A stretch of 31,108 nucleotides of DNA from Corynespora cassiicola (Eukaryota; Ascomycota; Dothideomycetes; Pleosporales; Corynesporascaceae). The position numbers and the translations under genes are program-made. This document shows positions 1 through 9,833 of this stretch, in pieces; positions within the stretch are counted from its first letter, which is position 1, and each line of letters begins with the position of its first letter. The DNA lies in assembly GCA_022059125.1 (NCBI GenBank), contig JAEUWY010000017.1:1-31108 (forward strand), read 5' to 3'. A model generated the notes under the pieces. It was not told the DNA's origin, ran no database searches, and saw nothing but the letters and a program-made list of their open reading frames with translations.

Positions 1-292
1 AAAGATATGATTCCGTGATGGAAGCTCTCATAGAGTCATGCAAGGATCTCTGTCTTTTCGCGGAGGCTGCATGGATAGATTGAGCCTCTTCATCGTCTAT
101 GAGGGGCGACCCAACAACCGTACCGCTCCATACGCAACGTGCCTTCACACAAGACTCCCAGAATGCCAGCCTCATTCTGCTTGCAAGAATTTGTTGCGAC
201 GAACATGCTAAGCTAGCGGAAGCGGAAGATGCCTCTACGCCCATCAGGAACGTCAGCATGAGTAGGCGTCCAGTCGCGCGCCAAAAGAAGTC
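1..292 (-). other. Unidentified open frame running off the left edge
   Basis: On the minus strand one frame stays open for about 97 codons, from just after a TAG at 293-295 to the first base of the window. The TAG is itself preceded by GGA, so an acceptor AG at this point is possible. The reading begins with a hydrophobic stretch (LLMLTFLMG) and continues with mixed charged residues such as LIDDEEAQSIHAASAKRQ. It looks like an internal piece or last exons of a gene continuing to the left, but I recognise no family. An open stretch of this length can occur by chance in six frames, so this is only a candidate. Confidence 0.25.
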
Positions 293-295
293 CTA

Positions 296-642
296 TCCGA
301 GCTTACCTCAACACCAGCTTACCTGCATTGCAGCCTCGGAGATGTCCTTGGATATTTTGGGTAACTTCCAAGACGGTACTGAAGTGTCATGATTGGCATG
401 GTATACTGTTGGCATCTGCAGCCAAGGCGATCATCGCTCGGTCTTAGATACCCGATAATTGTACCTCTCCTGTTTACCTCATGATCATTAACTCTACATG
501 TTCTATAGCATTTGTGTGACATCCAATTAGATTTTCTGTAAAGAGAGGTGGTAGCAGGCTGTTGTGCGCATAAGCGTGCTTCCATCAAAACAATGCCGTA
601 GATTCTATCGTATTGGTAACTACGCAAGGCTGACTACTACGG
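296..642. other. Intergenic stretch downstream of the aldo/keto reductase
   Basis: No coding frame with recognisable content on either strand. This is the 3' side of the minus-strand aldo/keto reductase and should hold its 3' UTR and poly(A) site. No clear terminator-like structure was seen. Confidence 0.5.
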
Positions 643-1845
643 CTAGGACTCGTCCCTGGTATCCACGTAAAGAAATGCGGACCCTCCGATTAGTTGAGAC
701 GAGCCCGCCAGTTTAGCATGTTCGACAAAATTGCGGATCTCCTTCTCATCCTTCTCGCTCAATTCTACGCCAACTGCTCCCCAATTCTCTTCCAAGTATC
801 GTATGTTCTTTGTTCCCGGAATGGGAATGAACTCTTCTCCTTGCTTCAGTATCCATGCCAGCGCCAGCTGTGACGTCGTATATTCCTTTCTATCTGCAAA
901 AGTCTTGAACCGCCGAACAATCCCTTGGTTCGTTTTGCTGTTTTCAGGGCTAAATCGAGGAAATAGCGATAGACGCACATCATTGGAATCGACGTTCAGT
1001 CCATCGGCTGCGAAAGCGCTCGTAAGCATTCCACGGCCAAGAGGAGAGTAGCATATGATAGACGTGCCAAGCTCGCGGCACGTGGTGAGTAGATTGCTGC
1101 CCTGAGGCCCCTCGATATCTAGCACAAAGGGCGAATACTCAAGCTGTACCGCTGCCACGGGAGCAATACTGTGAGCGCGCCGGAGGGCATTGGAGCTGAC
1201 ACCCGAAAGACCAATGTGCCTTATCTTTCCCTCGCTACTCGATGTCAGATGGATACCAAACCAACTAGATATACACACGTCTGTAGCTCGAGCAAAGCTC
1301 GCATAGTTTCTTCGATTGGAGTCTCGGGATTGAGTCGATGAGGGTAGTCTGACCGGGTTAGGATAAGAAGGCGACCGTCCCACGGAATGACCGAGGAAAA
1401 GGAGCGATGGAAAGCTTACATAGATCGATACATTCTACGCTCAGCCGTTTCAAACTCGCCTCACAGGCACGCTTGCAATAATCGGCAGTGGAGTTGACTT
1501 CTTTGAGTCTGTTGTCCGGCCCCAGCAGAAGCCCGAACTTGGAGGCAAGGAAAACTTCGGCGCGTTTCCCACTGCGCCTGAACCATTGTCCAAGCATTTC
1601 TTCGTTATCACCATAGGCACTTTCACTCGTTAGGAACAACGGGACAAAGAGTGCCGACCAGATTACTCAGAAGTGTCCCAGAACGTTGCGCCTAGGTGGA
1701 GCGCACGGTCCAGTACTTCGAAGCGCTCTTCATCACTCGGAGCTGTGCCATAGGCTCCGGACAGTCCAACAAGTCCAAAACCCAACGCTGGTACGAGAGG
1801 CCCGTCTTTACCAAGGCTGCGGAGCGGAGTGTACTTCGTAGGCAT
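643..1845 (-). CDS. Aldo/keto reductase, four exons
   Basis: NADPH-dependent aldo/keto reductase, probably cytosolic, most like the fungal yakc/AKR13-type enzymes that reduce aldehydes and ketones. Exons on the minus strand are 1845-1667, 1619-1420, 1348-1279 and 1234-643. They add up to 1041 nt and 346 residues, the usual length. The introns are 47, 71 and 44 bp; the first two have CTAAC branch sites and all end in AG. The third starts with the weaker donor GTGTGT, but splicing it restores the family motif EGKIRHIGLSG in frame. The catalytic tetrad is visible: D57 and Y62 (WDTSDAYG), K87 (FLASKFG) and H130 (YYPHR). The C-terminal cofactor region IPGTKN is present. Without splicing the locus looks like three broken ORFs, but I see no real break. 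It lies beside other oxidoreductases on the same strand, so a tailoring step in secondary metabolism is plausible. The substrate cannot be told. Confidence 0.88.
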
Positions 1846-2842
1846 AATTACGCCAGCCGAAAAGTGAGGGGGTCAGACGGGTATTCTTCAAAAGCAAAGT
1901 CGATAGGATGTAAGATTCTCAATGATGTCCGTCTGTAGAAGCTTATAAGTTCTAGTAGGTTGATGTCTCTACTCCCTGCTGGCCGGCTGGATTCATTTCC
2001 ATGCATAGCCAGGCCTGTTCCTCGACGGATTTGGTCAACTCCGCCTCCTCGGACCCGCAATCTTGCCTAAGCTTTACGGTTCCAGCCAATCTTGCCCCAG
2101 CACTCCCAGTGCTATGAAATTCTTGTCGAGCTTCTTTGGGGAGAGTGGGGCGCTAGTGGATGGATAAATGACCGCTGAAACGATAGACAGAGCGGCGAAA
2201 GCAAGCCTAGGGTGACACCTCTACCAGGCTTGGCGTCGGATTGGCCACCGACACATTGTTGAATATTGTGTTGCGCTTGGCATTTATGCCCTGTATCGCA
2301 GGAGCCCCACGACACGGACGAGTTCCAGCCGAAAAACGGAGCCCTTGGAGCTTCGGTAGGTATGCCTCTGGTGGTCTTCATACAGACATCCAAGCTTTGT
2401 ATGTGAATCGACGATCAAACATCCCAAAGTATTAGATAGCTCTAGACTACAAGCCCAGGCTGACATGACCATGGAAAAGCAGCTCTCTACAGCTCTTTCT
2501 GCATGTGGCATGATACTTCTGAGATCTGTCCATACGGCTGGCCACTCAAAAAGCACACGGAAAGTTTCCTGTTAGGGCCATCGAGAAGAAGCTAGAGACG
2601 CTCAATTTTGGAAAACCAATCCTATTCACCCCGAAAGAAGAACCCCGTTCTTGCCCATGGCTGAACCGTCGCAGCAGATCCATCATCTCTCCAACTCTCA
2701 TGCATGAAAGCTCTACGTATCGCCGATTTTGATACCATGTGTCATTGTTACCATCTGTTCGGGCAAGGCAGGTGAGCTTCATATCGCACTTCTCTATCAG
2801 GCAAGCCTACCGATTTCGATGGTCCCGTACAGAGCCCTCATA
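1846..2842. other. Intergenic stretch between aldo/keto reductase and questin-oxidase-like gene
   Basis: About 1 kb that should hold the promoter of the aldo/keto reductase (to its right on the minus strand) and the 3' end of the next gene. Several short open frames exist. One on the plus strand around 2555-2730 reads as protein-like (KFPVRAIEKKLETLNFGKP), but it has no start codon and no family I know. I annotate nothing here. Confidence 0.5.
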
Positions 2843-4433
2843 TCAAGCAGTGAGTTCCTCCCTCAAGTCCGGAACGTTCGCCCAAGCCCCCTCAATCCCA
2901 CACCACTGAACATAGCGCGCAACGATCTTCAAGACATCGTCAGGCACGCCCGCAAGTTCACCATACTTATGCTTCAGCTCTTCCGGAATCTCAAATTCGG
3001 GTGTCAGTGTGCGCTCCATGGAATCTAGAAGCATGTGTGCCATGTTCAAAAAATCCTTGCCTTGCATGGGAAAGTCTTTGTTGTCTCTGTACGATGGTGA
3101 GGCTGCAAATGTGTTCTGCGCGTGAAAAATGGCACGGGCAGACTTGGCGATGTGACCGTCATCCGGATAGGAGATGGCACGCGAGATGACGCTGGACCAC
3201 GGTCCGGGATTCTTGGGCGTGTAGCCTGCTATACGCTCAGGATAGAGCGTCGGACATCCGCAAGCCACATACATGCTCATGTCCATCCAACCCTTCCACG
3301 TCAGCACCTTGGCCCTTTGCTCCAGGCTCAGCCACGGTAGCTTCTTGAATGTAGAGAAGAAAATCCCAAGATTTGCGCAGTGCATCGTGACAAAGTCCAT
3401 GGCTACTTGCTTTTCGGGGTGCTGAGCTGCCCCCAGCAGGTACGTAGACACATTGATCATCTCAGCGGTGCGATACTCGATATCAGCTTCGGTGGGCTCC
3501 ACGCGCCACTGGGAGATGTAAGGAGCCAGTTTGGTACCGAAACGCGGAATGAGGACCCCGCGAACGCGGTCTGCTGGGTCGGTAGGCTTAATGGAGCCAT
3601 TGAAAGCGGGATTGGATTTCAGCGAGTGAATCACAGAGAGCATGGAGACTCTAGGAGCATCAGGATTGGAGGCGACATGCTGTTTGGCTGGGAGAAAGAT
3701 GCCCAAGTGCGAGTCATCGTGAGTGGAAGCAGAAGCAAACGCTTCGGCTATGAGGCAAGGCTGATCAAATTCGAGACCGAACCCAAGGTGAATGATGGGA
3801 TGCTGAAGATCTGGAAGTTCGTTAGACGCCGTTTCCGACAGGAGTTTCGAGAGGTGCGTTACCACAAAACAATCTCGCTAGCAGGCTATCACCTGCTTCA
3901 TCCTCTCGGAAGGCGCTCTGTACAACCTCTATCATGCCCTTCTCGGTAATCTCATCTTGATAGTATCGGAGGAAGTCGATGTAGAATTCGCTCTTCCCCA
4001 GGCACGCTTTGTGGAAGGCGGGATCCCTCAGCTTGATTGCATTAGAGGCTCCATGATGATAATGCGGAAGTTGATATGACTTGTTCCCATCATATGCTGC
4101 CTGGATCTGCGAAGGGGTGGCTCCCAAAGCCCAGAGAGTGCACAAATGATGCGCAATGTGATCTTTTTTTGCCAGTGAGTTTGGGGTTGCCTAGGCGGAC
4201 ATTGATGGCTTACTGTGCAACCCAGCTTCATTGAAGAGCGTATGATACTTTGCGTGATTGAGCATGAGCAGGTCTGACACCTTTTCAGCACTTTCCTTCT
4301 TCAAGCCGTCAACGTGAACGCAGCCTTTGGACTTGTCTACGTCGAAATAGATGTTGTATGGGGTCGCCCATGCCGCAGGCTCCTCTTCTATAAGACGAGG
4401 CCTAAAAATCGGAGCGCGGTCTTCAGAGGCCAT
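2843..4433 (-). CDS. Questin-oxidase-like protein (DUF4243 family), three exons
   Basis: Member of the fungal questin oxidase-like family. Its characterised relatives carry out Baeyer-Villiger ring opening of anthraquinones in emodin/geodin/monodictyphenone-type pathways. Exons are 4433-4214, 4162-3863 and 3810-2843, giving 1488 nt and 495 residues, typical for the family. Both introns (51 and 52 bp) are GT..AG; the second has a CTAAC branch site. Splicing the first creates the family motif HNHIAHHL at about residue 73; splicing the second joins ARLFCD to LQHPIIHLGFG. Other family marks are the region around WKGWMDMSMYVACG and a C-terminal hydrophobic helix region. The start ATG at 4433 gives MASEDRAP; an upstream frame to 4529 begins at a non-ATG codon and is less likely. 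A TATA-like element lies about 160 bp upstream. Function is inferred from the family; the substrate is unknown. Confidence 0.87.
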
Positions 4434-5285
4434 TGTGATCGATATAGCAGAGATATAAGGGGAATATGGGAAGGTATTGATAGATGCTGGTAGTGATTGG
4501 GTGTTGTAGAGAGAACAGATGAAAACCACAAGCTGTCAAAGTGGCTGTGTGCTTCTCACTTCGCCTCTTCGACTTCCCAACGAGAGTGTTTTTATATCCC
4601 ATAGCAAGGCTGAATCGGATAGCCAAGGCGGCCTTGTATGCGACTGTCCGCTTCGCTCCTGTCACTCAGCGGTTTCATGTCGGTCGCTTTTCCTAGCTAC
4701 CAGAGCAGGGTGCTAGCCAGCGAAGAGCTAAGCATATAGGACGTTGGATGAAATCCCTCGTCCTGCAATCACTGTCTGCGCTTTCTACGGCCAAAATCGT
4801 CTACTTCGCCATTTGCATGACCGGTGTATCGCCTATGCCTGAAGCGGCAAAGCTGCCTCCACGTGTTGCATCCATACGAGTGAGCAGGAAATGACCATGC
4901 AGGCAAGCTGACAAAAGAGAGCCGAACGACAACTTGGCAAGCAAGCGGACAAAAGCGGATCAAGCAGATAGAAGAGAAGACACGGAAGAATTCTGGTAGC
5001 ATACGGACAACGGTCGTCAATATGCAGTGATCTACAGCGCATCGGAACGCAGTAGCCATCCCCGTCCGGCGTCCGGCACTCTTTCTCTGCTTAAAGGCCA
5101 CGTGCAACGGTATCACCCTACCCCATGTCCGACCCTCCGCACCGAAGAACGAGTAGCGGTGTGATCTTCTAGCGCGCGCGGGCTCGGAGGGGACCGAATA
5201 CTCCCGAATGCAATCCCATGGTTGCTTGCGTTACCACCCAGAAACAGTGGGAATCTAACGGCCCTTCCATTGTAAACCTAGGCGG
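4434..5285. other. Intergenic stretch between questin-oxidase-like gene and transcription factor
   Basis: About 850 bases. The left part is the promoter side of the questin-oxidase-like gene. The rest shows only short, unconvincing open frames, including a Cys/Leu-rich minus-strand one around 4833-5042. The right end is the 3' flank of the transcription factor. No RNA gene or repeat was seen. Confidence 0.5.
4590..4597 (-). promoter_or_regulatory. TATA-like element upstream of the questin-oxidase-like gene
   Basis: Reading the minus strand, TATAAAAA occurs about 157 bases before the ATG at 4433, a reasonable place for a fungal core promoter. Support is motif and position only. Confidence 0.35.
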
Positions 5286-6782
5286 CTAGCCTTTCTCTCT
5301 CTCAACAAATGTAACGGCAAGATTCATCAAAAAGCCAAGCTTATCAGCTCCTGCCTCCCATGCCTCGAGCCTTCTGGCATTCGTGGGTTCGTTCGGCTTC
5401 CTCCTTGCATCGATGAGCTCGCCAAATATTTTAATCGAGGAGTGCGAGCCATGGAAATCCTTCTCACCCTTCCATTCCTCTTGCGTGCGGGCCTCCCACA
5501 CTGCCTTGGGCGAGAGAAGCGGCGTATGCTCAAACGTGCCTGGACCGGGGCAGGGGCAGTCGAGCGTATTGAACACGCGACATATGAGGAGCCAAAGGCA
5601 CGCTATGCTATCTAGGTTTAGCCATTGTAATGCTAGTAAGAAGTACTGTGTCGTACCGCCGATTGGTCTCTGCGAAGATCCAATCATCCCACGTCGCACT
5701 TGGATGCTTCTCTTCGGTCGCAGAGCATCCATCCGAACCGAGAAGGGCGCGGAGGCGCAGCCCATTAGCCTTGATGGTCAATGGCGGTCTGGACTGCTTT
5801 CAGGAAACTTACTTTTAGAGTGTGCAACAATCTCTTGCTCCGAGCGGAGCAGTCCGCATCGCGGTCCACAGTGGCCATGATGACGTACATTATCAGGGCT
5901 TGTGAGGCCCACTGCAGTTCGAAAACAGACATCATCTCGGTCTCTTCCTGGAAGCGTCGCGCTTCAGCATCGATGGCTCTCCACAGAAACGGCCGCGTAT
6001 CAGGTGTGCGTGCCTCGAAAAGCTGGGCAATACTCATACAACTTGCCAGTTTCTCGGGCAAGACAGGCCAATGCCAGTATGAATGAATGAACGGGGGAAA
6101 GCTAGCCCTTCGACACATCATGCGGGGGAACGACTTGAGGGTGTAGATGATGAGGTCGCAAACATAATCCACTGCCGAGCCTTGGTGGCTGAGGTGTATG
6201 AGACGTGTGTCCGATCCGGATGCCTGTGCTCGCTCATCAGACCCCGGCGTTGTTCCTGCGGTAGATGGGAGATAATCGGTCGACGGCAAACTGTGAGACA
6301 GATTCATATTTGCTGCAACGCCAGATTGCTCCTCTGGCGCGTTTGTTGCCGGGAAAAAGCCATTCGAGCAGGGCAGCAGGCCATTGGCCAAGCCCTCATC
6401 AGCCGGCAGACTAGTCTTTGGGAGTCCATCGGATTGTCCATCGAAAAGAAAGGTTGTCTCGGGTACAGGGAGATAGAATTGCTCGATCTCGCTCGGCTGT
6501 GTTTCAGGATGGGATGCTTCTAGAGTCTCTTGCTGTATCTGAGGATATATGCAAGAGATTCCCTTGCGTTGGCAGCGGGCGCACTGTGGCTGGGCAAATG
6601 TGCACTTGGTTTTCGATGAGCTGCACGCGGCGCACGATTTAAGTCTGCTTCTAGATTTCGTGTTTGTTCTACGGCAATAGGAAATGTGTCGGCCGAGAGA
6701 CTTCTCTACACAGCTGCACCGTCAGGGGCTGTTGTGCACGGAAGGAAGGAGCGACAGACCTTGAGTGAAAGCCTTTTGGCAT
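5286..6782 (-). CDS. Zn2Cys6 fungal transcription factor, four exons
   Basis: Nuclear DNA-binding regulator with a fungal zinc cluster. Proposed exons are 6782-6760, 6713-5813, 5769-5657 and 5607-5286, giving 1359 nt and 452 residues. The zinc cluster near the N-terminus has six cysteines spaced C-x2-C-x6-C-x6-C-x2-C-x6-C (CAACSSSKTKC, then CARCQRKGISC). Just before it is LGRHISYCRR, which resembles the second half of a C2HC finger whose first half is missing or altered. The middle carries the fungal regulator stretch LFEARTPDTRPFLWRAIDAE. Intron 2 (43 bp, GTAAGT donor) and intron 3 (49 bp) are firm: splicing yields WDDWIFAETNRR followed by IACLWLLICRVFN, then TFEHTPLLSPKAVWEA. The first exon is less certain. 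Intron 1 uses a weak GTCTGT donor, and an ATG at 6914 in the same frame would give a 496-residue protein. Its position beside three minus-strand oxidoreductase genes suggests a cluster regulator. Confidence 0.85.
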
Positions 6783-7188
6783 ATCGGACAAAAGCTCAAA
6801 AAGGCTGGTCTCGCAATCCAAGCCGTCATTGGTTTTCGAACGGAAACCCTCAAAAGTGCTGAAAGACTCTCTATCTACGCTGGGATGACGAGTGATCGCA
6901 CGAGGAGCCGCCAAAAGCGGAGGGACTTATGTTGGGATATGATTACTAATCACTTCGCGCATACATGTACAAAACGGTCCGAATGCGCCTTGATTCACCA
7001 GCCTGCCTTGGCATCTGTCGCACGCCAGGACGATCTGCATCGCTAAGCCTACCGCTCGGCCCTTACAGATAGCCAGGCCAGGGTGCAGCCAAGAACAACA
7101 CACCAGCTTTTCCACAACATGAGACCATCCACCCACCCAAGCATCTGAAAGTGCGACAGCATCCTAGTGGTCACGAAGCCACCGTGCA
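6783..7188. other. Spacer between transcription factor and short-chain dehydrogenase
   Basis: About 400 bases holding the promoter or alternative first exon of the transcription factor (the frame is open up to an ATG at 6914) and the 3' flank of the dehydrogenase. Nothing else is recognisable. Confidence 0.5.
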
Positions 7189-7923
7189 CTAGAAAGGTAA
7201 CGTTCCCTCCCGGTTGCTGAAGGTCCCGCTGACGCCCTCCGGCCCAGCCGTGGCCAACTCGACAATTCGCGTGGTCCCGGTCAGCACGTCGGCCCCATTC
7301 TGGCCCGTCATGTTGGTCGCCAGCTGTCCAGGGCACACGGCATTGACTTTGGCGCCGCTTCCATCCAGAGACCGGTCGAATTCAACCATGAGCATGTTGA
7401 CAGCAGCTTTGCTCGACTTGTATGCTTTGCAGTCGTACGCATACCACGGCGTAGTTTTGTCTTTTGCCAGAGTAATGCTTCCTAGTGAAGTAGACACGAA
7501 GATGATCTTCGGTGGGCCGTTTTTGGCTTTGCGAAGGAGCGGAAGGAGGCCCTCGGTAAGGGCCGCAGGGCCAACGACGTTGGTCTGAAAGGTCTTCAAG
7601 AAGACTTCATGTTTTGAAAGCGTAGGATTGAAATCGAACGAAACGCCAGCATTGTTGATGAGGACGTCGAGATAGCCAAAGTCCTTTTCCAGCGTGGCGA
7701 TAGCGGCGTCGATGGACGAAGGAGAGTCGAGATCTAGCTGAAGGCTGGTTGCCGAGTGTCCGCGGCTTCGAAAGTCCAGGGCGACCTTCTCTCCGGCCTC
7801 GATGTGGCGAGCGCCGATGATGATGTGATGAGAGTGTTGCTCGGCAAGAATTCGAGCAGTCGCCAGGCCGAGGCCTTGATTGGCGCCGGTGATGAGAACG
7901 ACTGGTCGGCTGGTGGATGTCAT
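7189..7923 (-). CDS. Short-chain dehydrogenase/reductase (classical SDR)
   Basis: NAD(P)-dependent oxidoreductase with a Rossmann fold, a single exon of 244 residues, close to the usual 250. The cofactor motif TGANQGLG lies at residues 12-19, NNAG at 90-93, a serine-rich active-site strand (FVSTSLGS) around 142-149 and the catalytic Y168-x3-K172. The N-terminus is like carbonyl reductase/C-factor-type SDRs, and the ARH segment after strand 2 suggests NADP(H). The C-terminus contains VCPGQLATNMT, the usual PG motif. The start ATG at 7923 precedes the fold by the expected few residues. The neighbouring genes suggest a reductive tailoring step, but the substrate is not known. Confidence 0.93.
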   Translation of the reverse strand: MTSTSRPVVLITGANQGLGLATARILAEQHSHHIIIGARHIEAGEKVALDFRSRGHSATSLQLDLDSPSSIDAAIATLEKDFGYLDVLINNAGVSFDFNPTLSKHEVFLKTFQTNVVGPAALTEGLLPLLRKAKNGPPKIIFVSTSLGSITLAKDKTTPWYAYDCKAYKSSKAAVNMLMVEFDRSLDGSGAKVNAVCPGQLATNMTGQNGADVLTGTTRIVELATAGPEGVSGTFSNREGTLPF

Positions 7924-9254
7924 TTCGATTGGTGCGGGAATGCAACAGGCGATGTTTGGTATGGTGAGGAATCTCGAGGCTGTTTGGCCACGGCTTACCA
8001 GCCACAGGCTGCTTTAAATCATTCACAGCGTACGTCTGTCGTTGCATCTAGTCATCCACGGCCCATATCTGTCCTCTCGGCCGACACAGGACGGCGCATC
8101 GAAAATGCGTCGACAGAAACGACAGACCAAAAGTGGTCGAAGAGAAGCGGTTGGACAGGGGTGACGGGACAGGGATGGCTGGACGGGTGGCTGGACAGGG
8201 GCGGCTGAACAGGGGTGGCTGAAGCTGAAAGGCCAAACGAAAATGGCCGAGCAGGCGGGGCTGCGCTGGCGAATTCCCCTCTGCGGCTCCATTAGCGCTC
8301 CAAAACTCCGCTAGCGCTCCAGCACTCCGCTAGCGCTTCAAAACTCCACAATTTCGCGGGCTGCTACGACGCAGACTAGCACTGCTTCACTCAACATAGC
8401 GAACGCAATCATTCGTCTTTCGCCAGCACAATGGATATGATTATTCATATCACGTGATCGGATTGACTACTAGTATACAGCTGTGTTGATTGTATGATCA
8501 TTTGACGGCCATATCGCCTTCTTGTAGAGAGGGAACATACAATAAAGGCAGGGGTACCCAAGTCTTTGCAAAGCAATACGAAAGAAAGAAAAAAATGAAG
8601 TTGAAAAAAAAACGAAGCTGGATTCGAACACAAGGCCCCAGAACAAATGGAAATGAAAATAAGATTATATGGCCAAAATCACGTGAATATGCCTACACAA
8701 TCGTGCAGGAGAAGACATGAACGTAAAGACTCAAGGCAGACAATGCGCGACATCACAAAACAAGCCGCTGTATAGTTCCAGTCACCGAGGCTGATGGCCA
8801 AATCGGGATCGTAACGGTGGGAGCTGATTGGCGATTTGCAATGTTGGACTGTCGCAGCCAAGTGTGGTGGGTGAGGTTTAGGCTGGGAGACAGGCGTGAG
8901 GCTAGATCGCGGCGATCGCGTAGGCCAAGAGCGAGAGAAAGGGTTAGAGAAAGGGCGAGAGGGATCGAAGATAGGAAAGTCTGGCGGCGTTCACGGTATC
9001 AAAGAGTTGAGGGACCCCCACATGTGAACTTCGGGGCATTGGACATGTAAAGCTGACAACGCGCGAACATTAAACGGCTCAATAGCAGCGCCTACCATGG
9101 AAAGGCCAGAACAGTAGTCGTTGAGGCGAATGAGAAAGCTCAACGATTGCCAAGGTGTCGAGTACAAGATGTCGTCTGTTGTGCCTGCATGATTCTTATT
9201 ATACCATAATCTCAGGTCAATCAACCCAAATCAACTCCCAAATACATCACCATG
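7924..9254. other. Long intergenic stretch with low-complexity DNA
   Basis: About 1.3 kb with no supported gene. It contains a degenerate run of GGACAGGG/GGTGGCTG-like words at 8150-8225, a 19-bp tandem repeat at 8292-8349, an A-rich segment around 8580-8615 and a purine-rich GAGAAAGGG-type segment around 8930-8970. The left end is the promoter of the dehydrogenase; the right end that of the 9255 ORF. Confidence 0.5.
8292..8349. repeat. Three tandem copies of a 19-20 bp unit
   Basis: The unit TAGCGCTCCAAAACTCCGC is followed at once by a second copy with two changed bases and a third with one or two changes. It lies in non-coding DNA upstream of the short-chain dehydrogenase. No function is evident. 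Confidence 0.8.
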
Positions 9255-9833
9255 GCAGCAACACCGTGGGGAGCCGACGGTGTGGCCCTCGTGCCCGCGG
9301 CCCTCATGCCGATCAACGTGATCACCGAGGCCAAGAAGAAATACGACCTTGTCTATCTCAAATTGCTCCACGCTGGTCTGCTTCAGGTTGACACTCCCCT
9401 CTACGAACAAGTGCATGGGCATCAGGAGACAAGGACTGAGCTGCTCACGAGGCATATCACCATACATCAAGCCAGTGTACTCCTGTGGGTGGGCGCGGGG
9501 CTGTTGAAGAAGACAGCGACAGCGACAGCGACAGCAGAGAACCAGTTAGCAGCAGAGAACTTTGAAGGCAACATAAGGGACCTTGCAAGAAGGCTAGCGA
9601 ACGACGATGGTGATAGCGATAAGAAGAAAGTTACGCTTAAAGAGTTGGCATTCGTATGCGACGCGCTACGGGAGGACGGCAAGAATCGAGCTTGGTTGGA
9701 AGAATTGATGGTCATCGTCGTGATGATGATTGAAGAAGGACGAGACGGCGGATGTGAGACTGGCGAGAAATGGGAGAATGTGCTGTTCCGGCTGCAGTTA
9801 CGACGTTGTCTGGCGGGTCACTTCGACGAGTAG
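9255..9833 (+). CDS. Hypothetical 192-193 residue protein
   Basis: The reading frame from ATG at 9252 (context CACCATGGCAGC, a very good start site) ends with TAG at 9831-9833 and codes for 193 residues; the start in this entry may be moved three bases left. I recognise no domain. The N-terminal third is hydrophobic and proline-containing (VALVPAALMPINVITE). The centre carries a short TA-rich stretch encoded by four GACAGC-type hexamers. The C-terminal half looks helical and charged (KKKVTLKELAFVCDALRE). No signal peptide or clear membrane segment is seen. The good start context and protein-like composition favour a real gene. It may be lineage-specific. Its neighbours give no hint about function. 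Confidence 0.55.
   Translation, partial: AATPWGADGVALVPAALMPINVITEAKKKYDLVYLKLLHAGLLQVDTPLYEQVHGHQETRTELLTRHITIHQASVLLWVGAGLLKKTATATATAENQLAAENFEGNIRDLARRLANDDGDSDKKKVTLKELAFVCDALREDGKNRAWLEELMVIVVMMIEEGRDGGCETGEKWENVLFRLQLRRCLAGHFDE
9512..9535. repeat. Hexanucleotide repeat inside the 9255 ORF
   Basis: Four copies of GACAGC in a row, coding for alternating Thr and Ala. Being a multiple of three it can change length without breaking the frame. Confidence 0.8.

Noticed and set aside
643..1845. Aldo/keto reductase pseudogene
   Set aside because: Three short introns restore a complete 346-residue protein with all four catalytic residues, so the breaks are introns.
1848..2060. Short minus-strand ORF upstream of the aldo/keto reductase
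   Set aside because: No domain; it lies in the expected promoter/5' UTR and reads as random sequence.
7756..8208. Plus-strand 150-codon frame overlapping the SDR start
   Set aside because: It runs antisense to the SDR N-terminus and into low-complexity DNA, with no recognisable content.
8581..8720. tRNA gene on the minus strand
   Set aside because: The T-loop-like word is present, but the flanking bases do not form a T-stem, and no acceptor stem or anticodon arm can be drawn.
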